Source of the DNA: CAZUQP01 sp964484285
Lineage (GTDB): Bacteria; Pseudomonadota; Gammaproteobacteria; DSM-16500
NCBI GenBank assembly: GCA_964484285.1
Contig: CAZAEO010000057.1
Location: 1-13,996 of the forward strand
Reading direction: 5' to 3'
DNA length: 13,996 bases
The notes under the pieces are model-generated. The model did not search any database. It saw only the letters and a program-made list of their open reading frames with translations, and was not told the DNA's origin. A program made the translations under genes and the position numbers. Below, in pieces: positions 1 to 7,843 of the stretch (the stretch's first letter is position 1; the number at the start of each line of letters is the position of its first letter).

Positions 1-108
1 AACTTCTTGCAATCTGGATGTTAAAATCTCGCATCTTGAGGTGTAATGGGTATATTCTCCTGTTTCGATAATGTCTTGAATAAGAAATTGAATAATTTTA
101 CTGTCCAT
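1..108 (-). CDS. 5' end of an unrecognised gene leaving the window on the left (partial)
   Basis: On the minus strand an ATG at 108-106 opens a frame of 36 codons that stays open to the window edge. It begins MDSKIIQFLIQDIIETGEYT. A GGAG ribosome binding site lies at 121-118, nine bases before the ATG. The visible part is hydrophilic with an amphipathic helical start (IIQFLIQDII). It has no signal peptide or membrane segment. I do not recognise a family with confidence, and with so few residues no function can be given. A second ATG at 113-111 opens another frame that stops after about 30 codons, so it is less likely. The gene lies head to head with the decayed frame starting near 108 on the plus strand, so one of the two readings of 106-120 may be spurious. 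Confidence 0.4.
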   Translation of the reverse strand, partial: MDSKIIQFLIQDIIETGEYTHYTSRCEILTSRLQEV

Positions 109-420
109 TGCATAACACTCCATCGAAGAATTATTTTGTTGATGCTGAATTTTATGATGAAATAAGGCAAAAAATGCCTGGCGCAGACGTTCTAATAAAA
201 ATGCCTTTAGAATTTGCAATTCATTTCTTTTGATACAAAGATCTTTGGGTCATTTAAACGGCATGCGCAAGAGACATCTATTTTTAAAATGAATTTAGGC
301 GTAATGAATAGAGAAAATCAGGAAAAACTTGGAATTGCTATCGGAAAAATCATAGCAACGAATTTAATTGTTTCATTTGAAAAAATAATTATTAAAAGAG
401 AAGATATTCATGCGGGATAA
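108..420 (+). pseudogene. Frameshifted remnant of an unrecognised gene
   Basis: Two adjacent plus-strand frames read like one protein broken by an indel. The first runs from about 108 to the TGA at 231-233 and includes the segment DAEFYDEIRQKMPGADVLIK. The second opens after a stop at 208-210 and runs to the TAA at 418-420, ending in a Lys/Ile-rich helix-like segment (GKIIATNLIVSFEKIIIKRE). They overlap between 211 and 233, where a single frameshift would join them into about 100 residues. The second frame has only a TTG as its early start, and no ribosome binding site is obvious. Its end overlaps the next gene's start by 11 bases. The family is not recognised. Alternatively the second part is a short genuine protein starting at a later ATG, near 289 or 304. 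Confidence 0.33.
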
Positions 421-898
421 TGTAGTTAATACTAATGTAATTCAACTAAAACCCAATTTTCTTTGGTTTCTCACATTAACTTATGCCATGGTAATCATCT
501 TGGCTAATTGGTTTGATCCACGACTTATCAAGGTGTTTGGATTAACTACCGATGCTGGAACATTGATTTTCCCTCTGACGTTTTTATTATCTGATCTTAT
601 TACTGAAGTATATGGATACAAACATGCACGTCGCGCAATTTGGTGTGGTTTTTTATTTAGTGTTCTTGCTTTTTACGGTACTATGAATAATGTAAATTTG
701 TTATATCTTATGCTTACCATGTGGTTCATCAAAGTGGTAATCGAATTTTTAGGCCTTCCTATTTCAATCCGATTAGCAAAAAAGTTAAAAACCCTAGAAA
801 CATTGGACATTTATGACAAAAGAACGAATTTCAATTTATTTAGTTTAGAAGCAATTTATACAGAAAAAGATAATCAATTTGCAAAAATCGAGATGTAA
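410..898 (+). pseudogene. VUT/YhhQ-type queuosine precursor transporter with an internal in-frame deletion
   Basis: The 162-residue product matches the two ends of the VUT (YhhQ, COG1738) family of inner-membrane transporters that import queuosine precursors. The N-terminal part has the typical membrane segments at about residues 17-34 and 52-70 and the conserved stretch FPLTFLLSDLITEVYGY followed by ARRAIWCGFLF. The C-terminal part has the last membrane segment (LMLTMWFIKVVIEFLGLPIS, about 101-120) and the usual Lys-rich tail with LDIYDK. Known members are about 220-240 residues long. The central three or so helices are absent, and the junction is near residue 84 (about nt 660). The reading frame is kept, so a shortened protein may be made, but it is unlikely to transport. 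The start at 410 has AGAGAAG upstream. The deletion is judged from remembered family architecture, not from an alignment. Confidence 0.72.
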
Positions 899-902
899 AA
901 AA

Positions 903-1364
903 ATGACAAACGGTTATTACATTTCAACAGATAACTCTTTACTCGATAAAGAAAAAATTCGTGCTTTATTAAAAGCATGTTTTTGGTCTAAAAACATTCC
1001 GCTAGACTATATAGATCGTTTCATTCGATATTCTTTATGCTTTGGGGTATATCGAAGCACTGATCATCAACTGGTTGGATTTGGTCGTATTATCACTGAT
1101 TATACGACGTATGCTTATATTTGTGATGTTGTTGTTGAAGAAGCGCATCGTAAAAGGGGATTGGGGGATGCTTTGATAAAAGAAATGATGTCTCATCCTG
1201 AACTACAAGGATTAAAAACCTGGGCATTAAGAACAACCGAAGAAGCGAGAAGAATCTATGAAAAAAAAGGTTTCAAATTAGCAGATCGTCCTGAAACTCA
1301 ACTTGAGATAAATGATTTAGAAATTTATTCTAACCCGAACTTTCAAAACCTCCATCAACGTTAA
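903..1364 (+). CDS. GNAT family N-acetyltransferase
   Basis: This is a 153-residue single-domain acetyltransferase that should transfer an acetyl group from acetyl-CoA to an amine; the substrate is unknown. The acetyl-CoA binding motif A is visible at about residues 83-90 as RKRGLGDA, preceded by the beta-strand YICDVVV. The closing part shows the common GNAT ending RRIYEKKGFK (about 116-125). The sequence resembles a widespread uncharacterised GNAT subgroup with a conserved SLCFGVY segment and a WALRTT strand. I chose the ATG at 903 because GNAT proteins of this type start just before the first strand. A TTG at 879 in frame would add eight Lys-rich residues and overlap the upstream gene. The ribosome binding site is weak. 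Unlike its left neighbours the gene looks intact. It sits 13 bases before dprA. Confidence 0.85.
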   Translation: MTNGYYISTDNSLLDKEKIRALLKACFWSKNIPLDYIDRFIRYSLCFGVYRSTDHQLVGFGRIITDYTTYAYICDVVVEEAHRKRGLGDALIKEMMSHPELQGLKTWALRTTEEARRIYEKKGFKLADRPETQLEINDLEIYSNPNFQNLHQR

Positions 1365-1377
1365 TACAAAATTTATT

Positions 1378-2490
1378 ATGACAACCCATACCAACCATCT
1401 CTACTGGTTAGCTGCATCCGAGCTCCCAGAAATCGGTGTGATCACCTTGCATCGTTTATTGACTATTTTTGAAAATATTCAAGCGATTTTTGCGGCAACA
1501 CCAACCGCATTACACCAGGCAGGTCTTACACCTAAACAAATACACACATTAAAAAATCCTGATTGGCAAACGGCTGAACGTCATCTTAAGTGGGCTGAAA
1601 AAAATCATTGCCAATTGGTATCTTATATCGATCCTGGTTATCCTGCATTGCTACACGAATTACCGGATGCGCCACTCTTATTATATGTGCAGGGCGATGT
1701 GAAGTTGTTACAACAACCCCAATTAGCGATGGTTGGTTCACGTAATCCATCGGCGATGGGCAAAGAACTAGCAGAACAATTTGCTAAAGAATTGGCAACG
1801 GCGGGCCTTGTTATTACAAGTGGTCTTGCGTTAGGAATCGATGCAGCTAGCCATCGCGGTGCATTGTTAGCAGGTAAAACCATCGCAGTACTTGGCACAG
1901 GATTGCAACATATTTATCCGCGCATGCATCAAAAATTAGCTGAAGATATTCTGTTGCAAGGAGGTGCATTGGTTTCAGAATTTTCGCCTCCTTCACCGCC
2001 CAAAGCAGCCCACTTTCCAAGACGAAATCGCATTATCAGCGGATTGAGCGTTGGAGTATTAGTTGTTGAAGCGGCGATTCGCAGTGGTTCATTAATCACA
2101 GCGCGTTATGCAATGGAACAAAATCGTGATGTATTTGCAATCCCAGGGTCTATTCATAATCCGCTCGCGAGAGGATGCCATCAACTTATTCGTAAAGGTG
2201 CTAATTGGTTTGAAACTACAGGAGAAATTTTAGAAGAAATTACCGTCTTGAATGCGGTGGCGACCACCGCGGCCTCTGTCTTTTTATCAAAAGAACCTGT
2301 TGACTTAGACCCCGACTTCCAGCGAGTATTAGCACAAATTGGTTATGAAGTAACCGCATTGGAAGTGATTATCGCACGTGCCGGATTGACGGCAGCGCAA
2401 GTTTCCTCCATGCTGTTATCATTAGAATTAAAGGGTTATGTGCGCATCGTACCAGGTGGATACGCGCGTGAATCGGGTCGAGTAGTCTAA
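1378..2490 (+). CDS. dprA: DNA processing protein DprA
   Basis: DprA (Smf) binds incoming single-stranded DNA during natural transformation, shields it and loads RecA onto it in the cytoplasm. The 370-residue protein has an N-terminal helical (SAM-like) region at about 1-75. A Rossmann-like DprA domain at about 80-290 carries GSR (120-122), SGLALGID (148-155), FPRRNRIISGLS (213-224), GSLITA (237-242) and AIPG (254-257). A C-terminal winged-helix (DML1-like) domain lies at about 310-366. All hallmark motifs are present and the length is normal, so the gene should be functional. The ATG at 1378 has no clear Shine-Dalgarno sequence. Smg follows after only 11 bases, the common gammaproteobacterial pairing. 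Presence of dprA alone does not prove competence. Confidence 0.96.
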   Translation: MTTHTNHLYWLAASELPEIGVITLHRLLTIFENIQAIFAATPTALHQAGLTPKQIHTLKNPDWQTAERHLKWAEKNHCQLVSYIDPGYPALLHELPDAPLLLYVQGDVKLLQQPQLAMVGSRNPSAMGKELAEQFAKELATAGLVITSGLALGIDAASHRGALLAGKTIAVLGTGLQHIYPRMHQKLAEDILLQGGALVSEFSPPSPPKAAHFPRRNRIISGLSVGVLVVEAAIRSGSLITARYAMEQNRDVFAIPGSIHNPLARGCHQLIRKGANWFETTGEILEEITVLNAVATTAASVFLSKEPVDLDPDFQRVLAQIGYEVTALEVIIARAGLTAAQVSSMLLSLELKGYVRIVPGGYARESGRVV

Positions 2491-2501
2491 AAGTGGTGAA
2501 T

Positions 2502-2969
2502 ATGTTCGAAGTATTGATGTTTCTTTTTGAAAATTACATGGATCAAGATATCGCATTAAAAATGGATAATGCGGATATTGCAGTTGAATTGGAAAAAATT
2601 GGTTTTGATCGTTACGAGATTGATCGTGCATTAAGTTGGCTTGATGGACTTATTCAGATTCAGACAGCGGTGGCTTTGGGCCCTAAATTAACTTCGCAAG
2701 CCATTCGTCATTATCTTCCAGAAGAAAGTGAACGATTGGGGGTGGAGGGCAAAGGATTTTTACTTTATTTAGAACAACTGGGTATTCTGGATCCTACCAC
2801 GCGTGAAGTGGCGATTGATCGGATCATGGCGCTCGATAGCAGAGCAGTGGATATAGCTCGCATTAGATGGGTTGTTTTAATGGTGTTGTTTAACCAGCCG
2901 GACAAAAGATCTGCGCTTTCTCTTTTGCAAGATATGATTCTGGCCGATGCATTCGATGTTTTACATTGA
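2502..2969 (+). CDS. smg: Smg family protein (DUF494)
   Basis: This is a 155-residue cytoplasmic protein of the Smg/DUF494 family, whose molecular role is not established. The sequence follows the E. coli protein closely in pattern and length (157 residues there). It begins MFEVLMFLFENYMD and has a central ESERLGVEGKGFLLYLEQLGIL segment (split at about residues 74-95), then TREVAIDRIMALD and a C-terminal block RWVVLMVLFNQP. It is acidic and helix-rich, with no membrane segment. The ATG at 2502 is chosen because it gives the conserved family N-terminus; a GTG at 2493 would add three residues. It lies between dprA and topA, 15 bases upstream of the latter, and probably shares their transcript. 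That arrangement is common in gammaproteobacteria and suggests, but does not show, a role linked to DNA handling. Confidence 0.93.
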   Translation: MFEVLMFLFENYMDQDIALKMDNADIAVELEKIGFDRYEIDRALSWLDGLIQIQTAVALGPKLTSQAIRHYLPEESERLGVEGKGFLLYLEQLGILDPTTREVAIDRIMALDSRAVDIARIRWVVLMVLFNQPDKRSALSLLQDMILADAFDVLH

Positions 2970-2984
2970 AGGAAACACTTTCTT

Positions 2985-5312
2985 ATGCCTAAATCCAAAT
3001 CAGTTTCTGCTAAAACTAAAACTTCTAAAAATTTAGTCATTGTGGAATCTCCTGCGAAGGCGAAAACCCTTAAAAAATATTTAGGTGCTTCTTTTGATGT
3101 ATTGGCTTCTTATGGGCATGTGCGTGATTTATTACCTAAAGAGGGTGCGGTTGATCCGAAACATCGTTTTGCAATGAAGTATGAGTTGATTGAGAAAAAT
3201 GTAAAACACATTACAGCAATTGTTAATGCTATGAAAAAAGCCAACGCCTTGTATCTGGCAACCGATCCAGACCGTGAAGGAGAAGCGATTTCATGGCATA
3301 TCTATGAAGTATTACGGCAGAAAAAAGCACTCAAGGATAAAACAGTTCATCGAGTGGTCTTCCATGAAATCACTAAATCAGCAGTGCAAGCCGCAATAGA
3401 ACATCCGCGTGATATTTCCATGGAGTTGGTCAATGCACAACAAGCGCGCCGCGCATTGGATTTTTTAGTTGGATTTAATTTGTCTCCTTTATTGTGGCGC
3501 AAAATACGACGTGGTTTGTCTGCGGGACGAGTGCAAAGTCCTGCGTTACGCATGATTGTTGAACGAGAAGAAGAAATTGAAAAATTTGTCAGCCAAGAAT
3601 ATTGGGACATTACTGCGGACACTTCTGCGCGTACACAGCCATTCACTGCAAAATTAATTATTTATCAGGGTGAAAAGCTCGAACAATTTTCGATTACGAC
3701 TGCAGAACAAGCAGAGAAAATCAAAATTGATTTACAACAAGTAGCGCAGGGTAAGTTGCAGGTTGTCAAGGTTGAGAAAAAACAACGAAAACGTAATCCT
3801 GCGGCACCCTTTATTACATCCACATTACAGCAAGAAGCAGCGCGTAAATTGGGATTTACTGCACAGAGGACAATGCGTACAGCGCAGCAATTATATGAAG
3901 GAATTAATATTGGTGAAGGTACGGTGGGTTTGATTTCTTATATGCGTACCGATTCGGTGAATTTAGCGCAAGAAGCACTTGCAGAAATTCGTCATTTGAT
4001 TGGCGAACGTTATGGAAAAAATAATTTGCCTGATGAACCGAGAGTTTACAAAACTAAAGCGAAGAATGCGCAAGAAGCGCATGAAGCTATTCGTCCAACG
4101 TCCGTGCTGCGTACGCCAGATTCATTAAAAGAGTTTCTTAATCCTGAGCAATATCGATTATATGATTTGATTTGGAAGCGTACCGTTGCATCGCAAATGA
4201 TATCTGCGACAATTGATACGGTTGCGGTTGATTTAGCCTGTAAAGATAGAGGCATGTTTCGTGCGAATGGATCGGTTGTGGTTGATCCCGGATTTATCCT
4301 GGTTTATCAAGAAGGAATAGATGATCATAAGATAGAGCAAAGTGAAGAAGAACGTACGCTGCCTGTTTTAAAAGAAGGCGAAGAAGTGGATCTCAATGCC
4401 TTGCAGTGTAATCAGCATTTTACTGAACCGCCGCCACGTTATTCAGAAGCATCGTTGATTAAAACCTTAGAAGAGTATGGTATTGGACGTCCATCTACCT
4501 ATGCTTCCATTATTTCTACATTGCAATATCGTGAATATGTGGTATTAGATAGTAAACGATTTCGTCCAACCGATGTAGGACGAATCGTGAGTAAATTTCT
4601 TACGCAGCATTTTACTCGCTATGTGGATTATGATTTCACTGCAAAATTAGAAGATGAATTGGATGATATTTCGCGCGGTGAAAAAGAATGGGTGCCGTTG
4701 CTCGATGCGTTTTGGAAGCCCTTTAAAGATCGAGTGGATGAAGTGTTAGAAACAGTCAAGCGTAGTGATGTGACTCACGAAGCGCTTGATGAAAAATGTC
4801 CGGAATGTGGTAAACCGCTTTCTATTCGCTTGGGACGTTATAATCGTTTTATTGGTTGTACGAGTTATCCTGAGTGTAAATACACCCGCAGTTTAGATGA
4901 GGATAAATCAGTGGCAGTTTTCGCCGAAATCGTTGAAGGGCGCGCGTGTCCGCAGTGTGGCGGTCCTTTGCAATTAAAAACCGGACGTTATGGAAAATTT
5001 ATTGGGTGCGGTAGTTATCCGAATTGTAAATATATCGAATCACTCAATAAACCAACCGATACAGGTGTAGATTGTCCCGAATGTCATAAAGGACATATGT
5101 TGAAACGCAAATCTCGTATGGGAAAAATATTTTTTTCTTGTGAAAGATATCCTGATTGTAAATATGCTGTGTGGAATGAACCTGTCGCAGAGACATGTTC
5201 TAAATGTGCCTGGCCAATGTTGACGATTAAGGTAACAAAGAAACGCGGTACGGAATTGGTTTGTCCGCATAAGCCATGTGATTTTAGTAAGCCGATGGTG
5301 GAGAACGAGTAA
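2985..5312 (+). CDS. topA: DNA topoisomerase I (type IA, omega protein)
   Basis: TopA relaxes negative supercoils by cutting one strand through a 5'-phosphotyrosine link. The 775-residue protein starts with a Toprim domain: LVIVESPAKAK with Glu21, and DPDREGE with acidic residues Asp94, Asp96 and Glu98. The core follows, with RRGLSAGRVQSPALR (about 175-189) and the active-site segment GLISYMRTDS. Its Tyr319 has the same number as the E. coli nucleophile. EAHEAIRPT lies downstream. The C-terminus carries four tetracysteine zinc-ribbon modules beginning near residues 604, 655, 697 and 737; the last ends in CPHKPCDF. E. coli TopA is longer (865 residues), mainly in this variable C-terminal part. 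A GAAGGAA ribosome binding site precedes the ATG. It is the third gene of the dprA-smg-topA block and is complete. Confidence 0.98.
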   Translation: MPKSKSVSAKTKTSKNLVIVESPAKAKTLKKYLGASFDVLASYGHVRDLLPKEGAVDPKHRFAMKYELIEKNVKHITAIVNAMKKANALYLATDPDREGEAISWHIYEVLRQKKALKDKTVHRVVFHEITKSAVQAAIEHPRDISMELVNAQQARRALDFLVGFNLSPLLWRKIRRGLSAGRVQSPALRMIVEREEEIEKFVSQEYWDITADTSARTQPFTAKLIIYQGEKLEQFSITTAEQAEKIKIDLQQVAQGKLQVVKVEKKQRKRNPAAPFITSTLQQEAARKLGFTAQRTMRTAQQLYEGINIGEGTVGLISYMRTDSVNLAQEALAEIRHLIGERYGKNNLPDEPRVYKTKAKNAQEAHEAIRPTSVLRTPDSLKEFLNPEQYRLYDLIWKRTVASQMISATIDTVAVDLACKDRGMFRANGSVVVDPGFILVYQEGIDDHKIEQSEEERTLPVLKEGEEVDLNALQCNQHFTEPPPRYSEASLIKTLEEYGIGRPSTYASIISTLQYREYVVLDSKRFRPTDVGRIVSKFLTQHFTRYVDYDFTAKLEDELDDISRGEKEWVPLLDAFWKPFKDRVDEVLETVKRSDVTHEALDEKCPECGKPLSIRLGRYNRFIGCTSYPECKYTRSLDEDKSVAVFAEIVEGRACPQCGGPLQLKTGRYGKFIGCGSYPNCKYIESLNKPTDTGVDCPECHKGHMLKRKSRMGKIFFSCERYPDCKYAVWNEPVAETCSKCAWPMLTIKVTKKRGTELVCPHKPCDFSKPMVENE

Positions 5313-5319
5313 GGCTTTG

Positions 5320-5345
5320 TCATTGCGAGCGCAGTGAAGCAATGA
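5320..5345. repeat. Short palindromic intergenic repeat (CATTGCGAGC...GAAGCAATG type)
   Basis: Seven bases just after topA, TCATTGC (5320-5326), are the exact inverted complement of GCAATGA (5339-5345), separated by 12 bases reading GAGCGCAGTGAA. The element resembles a small dispersed palindromic repeat with a CATTGCGAGC core seen in intergenic spaces of several bacterial groups, including intracellular ones. It lies in the 78-base gap between topA and argS and could form a hairpin. No T-tract follows directly, so it is not a classic terminator. Only one copy is visible in this window. Confidence 0.55.
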
Positions 5346-5390
5346 CTATGTGAATAATAATCATTTTTGATTCTTTGAAAGCAGTATGTT

Positions 5391-7148
5391 ATGAGCAAAC
5401 AACACATAGAACAACTTATCCAAACCGCACTGCATCAATTACGACAAAGTAACAAGTTAACTGTCGATGTGCCGCATGTGCAAATTGATGTAACTAAAGA
5501 TAAACAACATGGTGATTTTGCTACAAACATTGCTTTAGTGCTAGCAAAACCGATGCAGCGTAAACCTCGCGAAATCGCTGAATTAATTCTTGCAACATTA
5601 CCTTCTACTGAACAGATCAAAAAAGTTGAAATTGCCGGACCCGGATTTATTAATTTTTTTTTAAAAGACGACGCATTATATGGTGTCATTAGAGACATTT
5701 TGGCAGAAGGCGCTTTGTATGGCCGTGCGAATATAGGCAATCAACAGCGCGTTATTGCGGAATTTGTTTCTTCTAATCCAACAGGTCCTTTGCATGTGGG
5801 GCATGGTCGACATGCTGCTTTTGGAGCTGTTGTGTCCGATTTATTAGCTGAGATCGGCTATGATGTGTTTCGCGAATATTATGTCAATGATGCTGGCCGG
5901 CAAATGGATATTCTGGCAGTGAGCGTATGGCTGCGCTATTTAAGCCTTTGCGGTGAAACCATTATTTTTCCATCTAATGGTTATAAAGGAGATTATGTCA
6001 TTAACATTGCACGCGAACTACGTGAACAGGAAGGTGCAAATTTTGTTGTTCCCGCAAGAATTATTTTTGAAGCGTTACCACCCGATGCGCCAGAAGGTGA
6101 CAAGGAAATTTATATTGATGCTGTGATCGCACGGGCTAAAAAATTATTAGGCGAAGCGCATTACGATATTGTGTTTGATTTTGCACTTGATAAGATTCTC
6201 GCAGATATTAGCGAAGATTTAGCAGAATTTGGTGTGACTTTTCAAAATTGGTTTTCTGAACGTTCATTCGTGCGTACTGATGCAGTAGACCGCGCTATTC
6301 AGCGATTACAAGAAAAAGGGTTAACGTATGAACGTGATGGTGCTTTATGGTTTAGGTCTACAGACTTAGGCGATGAAAAAGATCGCGTTCTTGCGCGTGC
6401 AAATGGCGTGCGTACTTATTTCGCGAATGATTTAGCTTATCATGTGAATAAATTTGAACGTGGTTTTGCTTTGGCAATTAATATTTTTGGTTCTGACCAT
6501 CATGGTTATGTGCCGCGAGTGAAAGCAGGCTTGCAAGCCTTAGATGTTGAGTCGGCTACATGGGTACATTTGCTTGTCCAATTTGTTACTTTATATCGAG
6601 GCGGCCAACAAGCTCAGATGTCCACGCGCAGTGGTTCTTTTGTTACGTTGCGCGAATTACGTAAAGAAGTAGGGAATGATGCTGCGCGTTTTTTTTATGT
6701 TATGCGAAAATGTGAACAACACATGGATTTTGATTTGGATTTAGCGAAATCACAATCGAATGAAAATCCGGTTTATTATATTCAATATGCTTATGCGCGT
6801 ATTTGCAGTGTGTTTCGTCAATTAGCAGAAAAAAAACTATCTTACGATCAAATAGCAGGACTTGAACAAGTAACGCTGCTGAATGAAGAACATGAGTTGC
6901 AGTTGTTGCGTATTTTAGGAAGATATAAGGAAGTGATTTTACTGGCAGCACAGCAATATGAACCTCATTTATTGACTCATTATTTGCGTGATGTCGCGAA
7001 TGGTTTTCATGTTTATTATAATGCGCATCAGTTTTTAGTAGAGGATGCGATGCTACGGAATGCCAGGTTATGCTTGATTACAGCGACTCGTCAAATTTTA
7101 CTAAATGGATTAAAGTTATTAGGTGTATCAGCGCCGGAAAACATGTAA
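5391..7148 (+). CDS. argS: Arginine--tRNA ligase (ArgRS)
   Basis: This is the class I aminoacyl-tRNA synthetase that charges tRNA-Arg in the cytoplasm. At 585 residues it is close to the E. coli length (577). It has the ArgRS N-terminal additional domain (about 1-90, ending IAGPGFINFFL). The HIGH-type signature is FVSSNPTGPLHVGHGR (His135 to His138). In the catalytic domain, IFGSDHHGYVPRVKA contacts the amino acid site, and MSTRSG near residues 409-415 replaces the KMSKS loop, as is usual in bacterial ArgRS. The C-terminal DALR anticodon-binding domain contains ENPVYYIQYAYARICS. The start at 5391 has only a weak AAGCAG upstream. The stop codon overlaps the ATG of the following SPOR gene by one base (TAATG). 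An argS-SPOR-hslVU order also occurs in Pseudomonas, which supports both identities. Confidence 0.98.
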   Translation: MSKQHIEQLIQTALHQLRQSNKLTVDVPHVQIDVTKDKQHGDFATNIALVLAKPMQRKPREIAELILATLPSTEQIKKVEIAGPGFINFFLKDDALYGVIRDILAEGALYGRANIGNQQRVIAEFVSSNPTGPLHVGHGRHAAFGAVVSDLLAEIGYDVFREYYVNDAGRQMDILAVSVWLRYLSLCGETIIFPSNGYKGDYVINIARELREQEGANFVVPARIIFEALPPDAPEGDKEIYIDAVIARAKKLLGEAHYDIVFDFALDKILADISEDLAEFGVTFQNWFSERSFVRTDAVDRAIQRLQEKGLTYERDGALWFRSTDLGDEKDRVLARANGVRTYFANDLAYHVNKFERGFALAINIFGSDHHGYVPRVKAGLQALDVESATWVHLLVQFVTLYRGGQQAQMSTRSGSFVTLRELRKEVGNDAARFFYVMRKCEQHMDFDLDLAKSQSNENPVYYIQYAYARICSVFRQLAEKKLSYDQIAGLEQVTLLNEEHELQLLRILGRYKEVILLAAQQYEPHLLTHYLRDVANGFHVYYNAHQFLVEDAMLRNARLCLITATRQILLNGLKLLGVSAPENM

Positions 7149-7771
7149 TGCCAAAAGATTATGCTAAAAATATTTTTGTTCATAAACACAGCGCCAAGCG
7201 AAAGATATGGCGTTCTTCGCTGAAAGTATGGTTTTTTTCAGGATTGTTAATGTGTGGCATTGTATTTGGGGTTTATCTATACAAAAATAAAGAATTCTTT
7301 TCTATCGGAAAGATAACAGCTTGGTTTTCTGGTGCGACCTCAACAAAAACGGCACCTTTATCTATCGCAGAAGGAGACCAGAAAAAGTCAGTACGCTTTG
7401 CTTTTTATACAGAATTACCTAACACGGATGTTAAAGCAAAAATAACCGAAAAATTATCTTCTCCGGCGAAGCCGTTGGCGGAAGAACGGTCAAGTCAATC
7501 GATCAAGTCAGATCATATCCAAGCGAAATCACTGGTTGCTTCATCACACTATATTTTGCAAATAGGTATTTTTAAAAATCAAGCAGGTGCCAGCCAATTA
7601 CGTCTTTCGTTATTGCTAGCTGGCGTAGAATCAGAGGTCGTTAAGACGGAGATAGGGGACGTTGTTGTTTATAGTGTACAAAAAGGGCCATATGAGAATG
7701 AGCGATTCGCTAAATCGGCCCAAAAACGGTTGCAGAAGAAAGGTATTGAGAGCATAGTGCGGAAGCGCTAA
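7148..7771 (+). CDS. Membrane-anchored SPOR domain protein (FtsN-like)
   Basis: This 207-residue bitopic membrane protein probably acts at the division septum, where SPOR domains bind denuded glycan strands of peptidoglycan. It has a basic cytoplasmic N-terminus (residues 1-26, many Lys/Arg) and one membrane segment (about 27-45, VWFFSGLLMCGIVFGVYLY). A low-complexity periplasmic linker with Ser, Lys and Glu follows (about 50-132). The C-terminal SPOR domain is at about 133-206: it opens HYILQIGIFKN, has the GPYENERFAKSAQKRL helix and ends IESIVRKR. The ATG at 7148 overlaps the argS stop by one base, which suggests translational coupling; an upstream in-frame start at 7070 would lie deep inside argS and is rejected. 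It sits in the position of ftsN upstream of hslVU in E. coli. It is shorter than E. coli FtsN (319 residues), so the symbol is left open. Confidence 0.88.
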   Translation: MPKDYAKNIFVHKHSAKRKIWRSSLKVWFFSGLLMCGIVFGVYLYKNKEFFSIGKITAWFSGATSTKTAPLSIAEGDQKKSVRFAFYTELPNTDVKAKITEKLSSPAKPLAEERSSQSIKSDHIQAKSLVASSHYILQIGIFKNQAGASQLRLSLLLAGVESEVVKTEIGDVVVYSVQKGPYENERFAKSAQKRLQKKGIESIVRKR

Positions 7772-7784
7772 GTACAGGCATCGC

Positions 7785-7813
7785 CTTGCAAATGCTAATT
7801 TTGTCCCCATATT
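7785..7813 (+). promoter_or_regulatory. Candidate sigma-32 (RpoH) heat-shock promoter of hslVU
   Basis: The 72-base gap before hslV holds CTTGCAA (7785-7791), 13 bases, then CCCCATATT (7805-7813). The E. coli sigma-32 consensus is CTTGAAA, 11 to 16 bases, CCCCATnT. The -10 element matches fully and the -35 element differs at one base, with normal spacing. Transcription would start near 7820, leaving a leader of about 25 bases that includes the GGAGGT ribosome binding site at 7831-7836. hslVU is a classic sigma-32 operon, so the location fits. It is a sequence match, not a mapped start. Confidence 0.82.
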
Positions 7814-7843
7814 GAGAACAATAATCAACCGGAGGTAATCCTT

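Noticed and set aside
1638..1898. Minus-strand 86-codon frame inside dprA, and similar antisense frames within topA, argS, hslU and rpiA
   Set aside because: Each is fully covered by a well-supported gene on the other strand and has no ribosome binding site or family pattern.
5313..5390. RNA gene or riboswitch in the topA-argS gap
   Set aside because: Only the short palindromic repeat is present; the rest is AT-rich with no recognisable structured RNA.
5084..5407. Two overlapping minus-strand open frames (5040-5342 and 5084-5407) antisense to the topA 3' end
   Set aside because: They lie opposite the zinc-ribbon coding region, have no ribosome binding site and give Cys/Phe-rich translations typical of antisense reading; topA explains the sequence.
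7070..7147. Longer start for the SPOR protein at 7070
   Set aside because: It would overlap argS by 79 bases and add residues with no conserved pattern; the ATG at 7148 gives a typical basic N-terminus before the membrane helix.
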